In this document: in pieces, positions 55,701-64,000 of the stretch
Layout: every line of letters begins with the position of its first letter
Numbering within the stretch: the stretch's first letter is position 1
Assembly (NCBI RefSeq): GCF_020906515.1
Contig: NC_085850.1
Coordinates: forward strand, 186,001-250,000
Reading direction: 5' to 3'
Source of the DNA: Vanrija pseudolonga
Taxonomy: Eukaryota > Basidiomycota > Tremellomycetes > Trichosporonales > Trichosporonaceae
DNA length: 64,000 nt
Notes under the pieces: model-generated
The model's database searches: none
Told to the model about the DNA's origin: nothing
The model's input: the letters and a program-made list of their open reading frames with translations, nothing else
Translations under genes and position numbers: made by a program

Positions 55701-56455
55701 AGGTCCTTGGTCTTGCCGAGGGCCGTGGTGGGGCGGTGGACCGAGTGCTCGTCAATCACCTCGACGCCGGCCTCGCTCTCGCCGTACACGTCCATCGAGG
55801 ACGCGAACACGACCCACGGGTTGACTGTGCCCTTGCCCTTGCCCTTGGACAAGATACCGACCTTTGGTGCGCGCGCGAGCGCGTGCTCAATCGCCGTCAT
55901 GACGGCAATCGTGCCGCCCTCGTTGACCTCGCGACACTCGTCTTCCTTGGGCTCGCACCACGTGTTCAAGCTCACGGCCGCAAAGTGGATGATGCCGTCG
56001 AATCTGTGCGCGGCGAGCAGGTCCGTCATGGCCGTGCTTGGCGCCATGACCGAGCCGCGGTGGTACTTGACGTCCGAGGGCAGCGTGGCGGGGCGCGCGA
56101 CAATGTCGAGGACGTGCACCGTGTACTTGTGACTCAGGAGCTTGGGAATCAGCGCGTGCCCGAGGGATCCAGCGCCGCCGGTCAGCAAGACGGTGCGCGG
56201 CGGCGAGGACCACGGCGAGCCGAGCTTGCCCAGGCGCGTGAGCCAGCTCTCGTCCTCGTGGTGCAGCTCATCGGGCACGACATTGTCGTCGACCCACTCG
56301 CTGCCTTTGAGGCCGGCGACGGGGTAGTGCGGTTTTGGCTCTGGGCCCTGTACTGGTCTCGTGTTGCTGTGTGCGAAGAACAGCAGCGCGACGAGGGCAA
56401 TGCCCAGGACGAGGAGGCGGTTCCGCCGTAAGAGGTGCGCGAGGCCGCGGACCAT
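52748..56455 (-). CDS. Type II membrane SDR-exostosin (GT47) fusion
   Basis: 1,171 residues, one 192-nt intron (53095-53286; junction KGIAG-WSPRVSDAIFAGC). A single TM anchor at about 12-28 implies a Golgi luminal enzyme. Residues 88-450 form an NAD-binding extended SDR (epimerase/dehydratase) domain: LLTGGAGSLGH at 90-100, IIHFAAVSLNTW, FASSMDVYGE at 218-226 and RLPEVYGYHRA. At the catalytic YxxxK position it reads LGKTK (246-250), so Tyr is Leu. A middle region of unknown fold (about 480-720) contains WDQSYFYVRVD. An EGF-like Cys cluster (CWNDCSS, CVQTGNCRC) lies near 728-753. The rest is a GT47 exostosin domain: YVFSHPEFIKVHVV, LTHDWGVCLGFRWE, SWNGTPWGTGKSQRMRL and GWSPRVSDAIFAGCIPVLLEEG. 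GT47 enzymes add xylose, GlcA, Gal or GlcNAc. It is divergent from a GT71 gene. Confidence 0.85.
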
Positions 56456-57685
56456 GGCGGGGGGTGGGGGGTGGGAGTAGTGTTGATGGGAAGGTAGGTG
56501 GTGTCGCGGGAGGTTAGGCTGGCGTCGCCGCGGTTAAAGAGTTACAACGTCCGTCGTCGTCTACACGCCCTGCTCCGAGGGCAATGCTGGGCGTTGCTGT
56601 TGTCGTCGTGGGCGTAGTGCAAAGTGCAATAGAGTACAAGCAAGAAGAGTGTGGGCAAAAGGACAAGAAGTGAGATGTGAGATGGGAATGTCTGAAAGTG
56701 ACGAAGTTGCGCGCGCGCGCCGCTGCCCCCCCCGTTGGCCGCAATCTGCCTGGCTGTGCTTGGCGCGGCGACTGGCAACCCAGGCTCACAGTCTGCGACA
56801 CTCTTGTCGCCTCTATGCATGCAGCGACCACCCTCAACACTCTCAGCTGATGCATCACGGCGCAAGTACCCAGACCTCGTCGTGTAGGAGCGGCATCCAC
56901 GCTGTGCCGCGACGACACGACGGTACCTAGCAACAACAACGGACGTGTCGCGCGGCGCGGGTGTCGCAGGGCAAGGCCTGCTGCCCACCAGTGTTTGTCT
57001 CACCGTCGTTGCTGCTGTTGCTGTCTCCGTTACTCTCTCCATCGCCGTCGCCGACGCGTCAGCACCAGCATACATACAGCATGCAGCAGCAGGGCCGAGG
57101 CCGCGACTCACTGGGTGGCGACATGAGCCACGCACGGGAAGCGAAAATTACCTTTCGTCTCCCTGACGAGGCTCAATTCAATCGCCTAGCGGGCGCGTAG
57201 ACCTTCCACGTCTTGCTTGCTGGGCAGGCATAGAGCTGTGAGCTGCGATATGTAGAGGATCTGGGACATGGACAAGAGGGAGATCTATCTAGAGCATGCG
57301 CGCATGTCGAGAGAGAGCGTCGGGGCATTGTTTGTTATGCATCGAGCTGTCCAAGGGGGGGGGTGGTGACTTTGCCCTTGAGCGCACGGCTTTCGTCCCG
57401 TCTGTGCATTCGACAACTTTATCATTTCTTGGCGACAACTTTGCACATCTCACAACTCTACACACTTCTACACACTTCGCCGTCAACGTCGCCGTCGCCG
57501 CAGCACCTCACGCCGCTTGCCCGTGCCCTCGTGCCCGCCCGCCCGCACCACCCCGCTGCTGCCCGCCGCTGCCGGCGCACTCGCCGCGCCGCCGCCGCCG
57601 CTGCTGCTGCCCACCTCCACCGCGACGACGCGTCACAACTCCTCGTCCTCCATCGCACCACCACCCAACCACCCCCGCCCCCACG
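56456..57685. other. Divergent promoter between the two glycosyltransferase genes
   Basis: 1.2 kb head-to-head region. A (CGCG)-rich short run at 56708-56722 and a C/T-rich leader before 57686. No gene supported; short frames only. Confidence 0.4.
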
Positions 57686-59711
57686 ATGCCCGGCTACGCA
57701 GGCTACGTCCCGCTCAACGCCGAGGGCGTGCGCAACGTCACGCAGAGCCTGCGGCTGCGTCTCCGGCCGTTACAGGTGCTGATCCTCGCGGTCGTGTTCA
57801 CCGTAATCGGGCTGCCGCTGCTCATTGGCGCCGAGCGGCGCGCAGCAGTAACAGACTACATCTCGACGCATAGCGGGCTCGGCGGGTTCCGCCCGAGCGT
57901 GCTCCACAGACCGGACCACGAGCTCTCGGCGCACATCCCCCCGCCGACGGGCGGCGTCGACCCCGACGAGGTGCCGCTCACGCTCGAGGCCCGCCTCGAG
58001 TGGTTCGTCAACCGCCCCGTGCTCGAGCAGTGGGAGGCCGAGCTGCCCTCCCGCAACCAGTGCCCCATGTACACGTACGCGCGCAACACGTACTTCTTCC
58101 ACACACAGGACGACCGCATCGAGAAGTGGAAGCAGGTGTCCAAGGACACGATCCGCCGCCAACGCCAAAAGGTCCTCGACTACTTCCGCCAGCTCGACCG
58201 CGAGGGCCAGAAGATGGTCTGGACGCCGGCGCTGGAGAAGAACACGCCGAAGGACCAGCGCAGGGGTGTGATTTACACCGGTGGTGACAGTGTGAGTGAG
58301 GCCGGAGGCCGATGTGACAGCATCGGCCTGACCGCGCCGTGGCGCGGCGCGGCGACGATGACAGTTGGCCCCATCGCGGTCGTGGTCCACACGCCGTCGC
58401 GTCTCGCCTCGCCTCGCCTCGCCTCGCCTCGCCTCGCTTCCTTACGCGTACCCCAACTGACGCGCTCAGGCCAAGAACCTCGCCCGCCTCAAGCTCTCTC
58501 TCCACATGCTCCGCAACGTTGTCAACTGCGCCCTCCCGGTCGAGGTGCACCACTACGAGCGCGAGATGAAGGACCAGGCGATCCGATACGAGCTCGAGCA
58601 CAAGTACAATGTGACCCTCGTGCAGAGCAAAGCCGTGTTTACGGACGGGAAGCCATGGCGTGGGTGTCGGGGTGGAGCTGCCAGAACCGCGACAGCCTGG
58701 TGGGCGACGAGAACCCAGCTGATACACCCCAGAGATCAAGAACCGCGCGTTCGTCGACACCAAGTTTACCCAGTTTGTGTACATGGACAGTGTGAGTGTG
58801 GCGGCGTGGAGAGCAGCTTCTGGCGAGGACTCGCCTCCTAGAACTTCACCCAGCGTGTTGTCCTGAAGCCGCCGCTGACACAACACCTAGGACAACCTCC
58901 CCCTGCAGGACCCCGAGGAGCACTTTGACTCTGTCGAGTTCAAGCAGAGCGGCAGTGTCTTCTGGGGCGACCTGAACAAGGACCACCGTGAGTGTCGGGC
59001 AGCCGACAGTGCCACTAACCCAACCCAGCCGACAACGCCATCTATCGCTTCCTTGGCCGCCCCTGCAGCGACGAGCACTGGCCTGCCGAGTCGGGTCAGG
59101 TCGTCTATGACAAGTCTGCCAACGAGGGCCTCAACCTCGCCGTCCTCCACCTGTCCAACCACATGATGGACGACAAGGACTTTTACGGCAACCTGGCGTA
59201 TGGCGACAAGGACACGTACCGCTTCTCGTTCTACGCCCTTGGCCTCGACTACCAGCAGGCGCCGCGCATGTTTGCCAGCGCTGGCGGGTACCAGGACCGC
59301 AATGGTCAGGACCAGAAGGAGTTTTGCGGTCACTCGCTCATGCACTGGGGCCTCACGCCGGAGCGGTACAAGTTTGACCAGGCGTACCACCCCAAGCCTG
59401 CCTTCCTGCACACCATCCTCGGCAAGGTGCGGTACGGCCTCAACCCGGAGAAGGTGTTTTCGCACTTCAAGCGCCCGCGCGAGGACTTTATCAACGACAA
59501 GCGGCTCGTGCGTACCGACTACCAGTACACGGGCGAGTGCTTTGACATTACGCTCAAGGGCCCCGACGGCATGCCCGACTCGCCAAACAGCTACGGAGAC
59601 GGCCAGGGCACGCTCATTCCAGAGATGAAGGAGGGGCTCGACCCCAAGATCTGGGCGGGGCTTCACGCCATGGCGAAGGACTTCGTCGAGCTCAACATTC
59701 CCGGGACTTAG
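57686..59711 (+). CDS. GT71 alpha-mannosyltransferase (Mnn1/Mnn2 family)
   Basis: Golgi type II glycosyltransferase. TM at about residues 30-48 (VLILAVVFTVIGLPLLIG). The catalytic domain matches the Mnn2/Mnn1 (GT71) fold: GVIYTGGDS, LKLSLHMLRNVVNCALPVEVHHY, seen by its landmarks SLHMLRNVVNC and LPVEVHHY, then KNRAFVDTKFTQFVYMDSD with the DxD motif, DNLPLQDPEEHFDS, GSVFWGDL, AIYRFLGRP, ESGQVVYDKS and HSLMHWGL. Four short introns and one of about 180 nt (58291-58470); one intron lies inside the DxD motif, between Ser and the second Asp. It would extend mannan or mannosylated glycans with GDP-mannose; linkage type unknown. Being divergent from the SDR-GT47 gene suggests shared regulation in wall or capsule glycan synthesis. 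Confidence 0.85.
58403..58437 (+). repeat. (CTCGC)7 microsatellite in an intron
   Basis: Seven perfect CTCGC units within the long first intron of the GT71 gene. Confidence 0.95.
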
Positions 59712-60218
59712 AGAGAGTAGTAGGACTTCATCATATGCATCGGTGCACCAGGCAGGCGTCGAGGCAACGCCACGGTCGAGACTGGCGGCGGCGTCGTACG
59801 GCGTTTGGGCGTGTGGCGGATCAGCGTGCTTCCCCACGGGGAAAGTGATCGAGACAGGAGTGACGACAACAACAAAAAAGGGAGAGATGGCGTCGACGGT
59901 GATGGCGGCGGCAGCGGCGATGGGCAGCGCGGCGCAGTGCATGGGCCGGGATCATGAGCCTGCGGTGAGTCCGAGCACGCCGGTGGCCAAAGCGCCCCCG
60001 CGTCGCCGTGTCTCTCTCGCGGCGTGCCAAACTTGGCCAGTGTCGATCCGGACCGCAGCCCGCCCAGCTATAAATACGCACGCCCATCGCGCGCCGCGTC
60101 GTCGTCGCGTTTCTTCTCATTCTCATCTCTCTGTCTCTGTCTCTGTCGCTGTCACCCCCAAGTCCCCCTCCCTCGCTCCATCTCTCTCTCGCTCTCTCTC
60201 TCGACAAGGAGAGCGCCA
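59712..60218 (+). promoter_or_regulatory. Metacaspase promoter with TATA box and pyrimidine tract
   Basis: TATAAATA at 60069-60076, 143 bp upstream of the ATG, followed by a long C/T tract (about 60112-60203) in the presumed leader. Such tracts are common just before starts of strongly expressed fungal genes. The remainder shows nothing. Confidence 0.55.
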
Positions 60219-61834
60219 ATGGCATACTACGCAAACTACCCCCCGCCCCCAGGCGCGCCCCCACCCCCGTCCTATGCCGCGCCGACAGGCCCCCCGCCGC
60301 GCGCGTACTCGCCCCACGAGCCGCGCTTCGCCCCCCCGCCGGGGCAGCCGGCCTTCGCTCCGCCCGCCGCGCCGCCGCCTCTGAGCCATGCGTACGCTGC
60401 GGACGTGCAGCGGCCCATGGGGGAGAGCGGGCCGGGGTTTGCGTTATCCGACTGCAGTGGGACGCGCAAGGCGCTGTTGGTGGGTGCCCCCACCTTCCTC
60501 GGGCCGCTGCTGACGCTTGAGCATAGATTGGGATCAACTACATCGGGAGTAACAATGCGTTGCGCGGGTGCATTAACGACGTGCACAACGTCTCGACCTT
60601 CCTCCAGGGTGAGTCGCAGCAAGGGAGGGGTGCGAGCTCGCGCTGACGCGCTCGCGACACAGAGTTCTACGGCTACGACCCTTCCGACATGGTCATCCTC
60701 ACCGACGACAACGACCCGCGCGGGCGCGCCTTTCCTACGCGCCAGAATATCCTGTATGCCATGCAGTGGCTCGTGGCGGACGCCAAGCCCAACGACGCGT
60801 TGTTCTTCCACTAGTGAGTGGGGCGTGGGTGGGGCTGCAGGTCGGGGAGAGGGGGTGGGGGGGGAGGGGGCCAAGGAAGGGAGGGAGGCACTGACACGCC
60901 CGCAGCTCCGGCCACGGAACCCAGGTCGACTCTGGCGACCATACCAAAGCCGACGAGCTGAGCGAGGCTATCTGCCCTGTTGATTTCCAGGAGAACGGCG
61001 TGATTGTGGACTTTAACAGTGAGCTGGGCGTTTCGCATGCGAAGACACAGCTGACACTGCAGTGTGAATATGGTTGCAGAGAGCTTGCCCCACACCCACT
61101 CACACCTACCCCAGCCACGATTTCCTCGTCAAGAGCCTCCCCGCGGGATGCCGCATGACGGCCATCTTCGACTCGTGCCACAGTGGCACGGTGATGGACC
61201 TGCCCTATGCGGTGAGCTGACAAAATGCGTGCATGGTGCCCAGCTCACTCACTCACACCCACACCCAGTACTCGACCAAGGGCACAGTCAAGGAGCCAAA
61301 CTACGCCGCTGAGGGCGGCATGGGCCTGCTCAAGGCCGGCATGGACTACGCGTCGGGCAACTCGGCCATGGCGCTCGTCGATGCCTTCTCGACCGCGAAG
61401 CACATGTTCCACCTGCACCAGGGGAACAAGGTGCTCCGGGACACGAGGACGGCGCCGGCGGATGTGGTCGCGTGGGGTGGTTGCAAGGATACGCAGACGG
61501 TGAGCGCGAGCGCAGCAGCGAGCAGCGGAGCTGCGAGCGGAGAGCCACGCGGGCGATGGGCATGAAGGGTGTGACAGTGCTGACCACCCCACCAGTCCGC
61601 CGACGCGAGCCAGAACGGCGCGGCCACGGGCGCCATGTCATGGGCGTTTGTCCGCGCCCTCCGCGAGAACCCCAACCTCACGTACCAGCAGCTGCTTGTG
61701 GCGCTGCGCAACCTGATGGTCGAGGGCGGGTACAGCCAGAAGCCGCAGTTGTCGGCGTGCCACCGTGAGTTGCGCGAGCCTCGGCCGGTCCTAACTCCAC
61801 AGCGATCGACGTCAACACGGCGTTCTTTGCCTAG
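60219..61834 (+). CDS. MCA1: Type I metacaspase
   Basis: Caspase-like cysteine protease (clan CD, C14B) cleaving after Arg/Lys, cytosolic or nuclear. A Pro/Ala/Tyr-rich prodomain of about 70 residues ([15 protein letters not shown]) is typical of fungal type I forms. Catalytic core: [20 protein letters not shown], visible as KALLVG and [15 protein letters not shown], then [26 protein letters not shown] with the catalytic His, [13 protein letters not shown] and [17 protein letters not shown] with the catalytic Cys. Later exons give [22 protein letters not shown] and the end [12 protein letters not shown]. About seven short introns. The splice path at about 61019-61112, between VDFN and [11 protein letters not shown], is unclear: no simple GT-AG choice gives the expected short join, so a microexon or a few extra residues are possible. 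Confidence 0.88.
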
Positions 61835-61934
61835 CCCAGCTCAGCCTAGCCTAGCCTAGCCTGCTGCCAGCACATAGCTGTAGATAGCTGTATCATATAA
61901 ATGCCCTATACAAGTCTAGTACCAACTACCGGCC

Positions 61935-63081
61935 CTACACGCCGACGTCCTTCTGCTTGCGCTCGGCGAGGATCCCGTTCTGCACGCCGCGGAGCAGGGA
62001 GTAAGTGTAGGCCAGGAGCGGGGTCTCGATGCCGTGCTGTCTCGCGAGGCGCAGCACCGCACCAGTGATGACCTCGACCTCGATCGGGCGGCGGTTCTCC
62101 ACGTCGACAAGCAAGCTCATCTTGTACCCGCCCCTCGGCCCAACGGGCTGGTTGATCACGCCGTCAAACACGGTCTTGAGCGTCTCGTCGACGGTGCCGA
62201 CCTTGCCGCCGTAGGGGTAGGACGGTGCGCCAGGCACCAGCAGCCCCGTCTCGAACCCGACAGACACGACCTCGCGCGCGAACGCGCGCAGCGGCGCAAG
62301 GTCCTCGGCCGCAAACTCTTTCAGGCCGGGCGTTGGCGTGCCCACCAGGCCCTGTACGCTGCTCCATACCGCGTTCCAGATATTCTTGCCGAAGCGCACC
62401 GAGTCGATGTTGTCGGTGCTGTGGGCGTTGCTCCCTCCGTCCTTGAGCAGGGAAGTCCACAGCTCGAGCGCGGCGCTCTCGGCCGCCGAGTACGCCTTGG
62501 CGGGCGGGTACACGCCCGCAACCAGCGTGTCCTTCTGCCGCCAGGTGACGAGCTTGCCGCCGTCGCTCGTCGTGCTCCCGATCCACGCGACGGACGACAC
62601 GAGCGGCACGCCGAGGGGCTGGAGTGCCGCCGAGAGGTCACCCTCGACGCCGAGCCCGTTCTGGATCAAGGCCCACGCCGCGACCCGCCCGCTCGCGATG
62701 GCCGGCGACAGCAGGTCGGACGAGCGCGTAATGTCCGGCAGGGCCTTCGTCGCGAGCAGGCCGAGGGCGTAGCGCGTCCCGTCGGCGAGGGCTTCCTCCT
62801 GGGACTTGAAGACTGGGGGGTGTCAGCTTTGTTGTGCTCGTCTGAGAAGGCCCACGGCCGCACCCACCCCGGTACGGCTTCCACCCCTCAATGACACCCA
62901 GGGCGTCGCTGTCGATCTTGACGCCTGTCGTGGTGTACAGCTCGTAATTCGACCGCGCGACGGCAGTCACGCGCGCGCGGCCGCTCTTTTCTAGGAGTAG
63001 CGCGTACACTGTGCCGATCGAGCCCAAGCCGACGAGGAGGATGTCGATGGGCGCGGCGGGGGCGTCGGTAGTGGCCGTCAT
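61935..63081 (-). CDS. 2-dehydropantoate 2-reductase (ketopantoate reductase, ApbA/PanE family)
   Basis: 363 residues, one 55-nt intron (62813-62867). NADPH-dependent reductase of ketopantoate to pantoate in CoA synthesis. Rossmann start ILLVGLGSIGTVYALLLEKSG (motif GLGSIG), then VTAVARSNYELY, LGLLATKALPDI, ALIQNGLGVEGDL (the family NG motif) and VSSVAWIGSTT. The C-terminal helical domain has FGKNIWNAVWSSVQGLVG with the catalytic Lys region KNIWN, and YKMSLLVDVENRRPIEVEVITGAVLRLA, matched by its landmarks SLLVDVENRRPIEVE and ITGAVLRLA. Family core intact, about 50 residues longer than bacterial PanE as usual in fungi. Two carriers at the left of the window resemble pantothenate transporters, but they are 50 kb away. 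Confidence 0.85.
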
Positions 63082-63710
63082 GGTGTCGTCGTCGTGGCGT
63101 TGGTATGGGTGGTGCGTGTGCCGGTGTGCGTGTTTCCGTCGATGCGTCCCCGGGGCTAAGTCTCCTAGGCAGCGCTGGCAGGGCATCGAGGTGCCATGTT
63201 GCTTGGGCGCCGGGGCGCTTATGTACCTAGGCGAGCAAGCAAGCAAACAAGCAAGCAAGCAAGCAAGCAAGGACAAGCACGCCACGCCCCGTAATGCATT
63301 CATCCAACTAGTCAGCGGCAGCGCGTGCTGCAGCGGGGTCGGCGTCGGCGATGATCGATGCTGCCCAGCAGCCAACAGCCTGGCGGCAGTCATCACGCCA
63401 TCCGCCACCATTGAGTTTCGGCTTCGCGCGACGGCGGACGCGACGCGGGCCGGCGCGGGGCATGTCATTGGAATGACTACAAGCGGCGGCATGTCTGCCT
63501 TGGCACCACGCACCGGTGCGTGCATGCTGCCAGCTCGAAAGTGTTTATAAGCAAGCAGGACATGCCACAGCATGCCGCGTGGCACATGCACGGACCGCGT
63601 CAAGCAATGCTGCATAATGTGTTTATGTGTGTTTTTGCGACTTCTGCCTGCCTGAATGCCTGAATGCCCGGTCTCTCCCACTCGCCCACTCGCCCGCTAT
63701 GCGGGCTCGC
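63082..63710. other. Intergenic region, 629 bp
   Basis: Promoter of the ketopantoate reductase gene. Holds a CAAG microsatellite and the second copy of the 21-bp segment (63392-63412) shared with 5621-5641. No gene seen. Confidence 0.45.
63234..63271. repeat. (CAAG)n microsatellite
   Basis: About nine CAAG units with one CAAA interruption. Confidence 0.9.
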
Positions 63711-64000
63711 CTAGTACGTCCCCGCCACCTTCTTCACCTCGACAATCTTTCCCGGGTCGAGGCCGAGCGCGGCGCGGCGGCTCACGCCGTTGGGGCTGTT
63801 GAAGGGCACCTCGGCGAGGGACGACACGCGGGTGCCGTGGCGCGGCTCGCCCGAGTCTCCGTAGTCGTACTGCGTGGGGGCGTCAGCGGGGTTTCTTTCA
63901 CGTGCGGCGAGTTTCGGTGGGCAGTGTACTCACAACCGCAGAGTGGATTGACACACGGTTGTCCCACAGCGCCGAAGTGCCCGGGGTCCACTTCCAGCGG
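63711..64000 (-). CDS. TauD/TfdA-type 2-oxoglutarate dioxygenase, C-terminal part
   Basis: End of a gene that continues beyond the window. The exon at the edge reads TPGTSALWDNRVSIHSAV; after a 64-nt intron (63870-63933) follow YDYGDSGEPRHGTRVSSLAEVP and NGVSRRAALGLDPGKIVEV, ending GTY with TAG at 63711-63713. WDNR-x-x-x-H and the EPRHGTRV segment are the C-terminal Fe-ligand His and 2-oxoglutarate-binding Arg region of taurine/sulfonate and related dioxygenases (fungal JLP1 type). The substrate (sulfonate, alkyl sulfate or herbicide-like acid) cannot be told from this part. Confidence 0.8.

Noticed and set aside
61019-61112. Frameshift in the metacaspase
   Set aside because: The sequence around the unclear junction offers several splice routes, and one (donor near 61065, acceptor CCCCAG before CACGAT) keeps the frame, so a broken gene is not needed to explain it.

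Overview
The window is nuclear DNA of a GC-rich fungus. Genes are split by many very short introns (mostly 35-50 nt, GT...AG with a CTGAC/CTAAC-like branch point), spacing is tight, and there are Dal5/pantothenate-type MFS carriers, Zn2Cys6 regulators, GT71 and GT47 glycosyltransferases, a metacaspase and a ferric reductase. This fits a basidiomycete yeast, most likely a Tremellomycete (Trichosporonales-like); that placement is inference. I saw no tRNA, rRNA, transposon or virus-like element.

Left part (1-14.3 kb): a nutrient-use region. A Zn2Cys6 regulator (partial), an isocitrate-lyase-like protein with an altered active-site motif and an ACS-type MFS carrier share a CGG-N8-CCG palindrome in their promoters, so they look like a small regulon. 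Next come a DOPA 4,5-dioxygenase-family protein, two more MFS carriers, a secreted carboxylesterase and a SAM methyltransferase.

Middle part 1 (14.3-27.4 kb): one giant minus-strand gene. With ten introns it gives a 4,196-residue protein: two carbohydrate-binding-like modules, about 3,450 residues of Pro/Ala/Val/Glu low complexity, a charged Asn-rich linker, two more such modules and a C-terminal DM9/DUF3421 lectin-like domain. There is no signal peptide.

Middle part 2 (29-42.1 kb): ten minus-strand paralogues (called CCM-1 to CCM-10 here) of an unrecognised family of small cysteine-rich proteins. Each has a tyrosine/CC-doublet module, many N-glycosylation sequons and a GPI-like hydrophobic tail, yet no N-terminal signal peptide. 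A Sec14-like CRAL-TRIO gene and a SIMPL-domain gene lie among them. This family and the giant protein are the strongest candidates for undescribed biology.

Right part (43.5-64 kb): an MFS carrier, an acyl-CoA synthetase-like enzyme and a ferric reductase with a His-rich insert; then a divergent pair of Golgi-type glycosylation genes (an SDR-GT47 exostosin fusion and a GT71 mannosyltransferase); then a metacaspase, a ketopantoate reductase and the end of a TauD-type dioxygenase.
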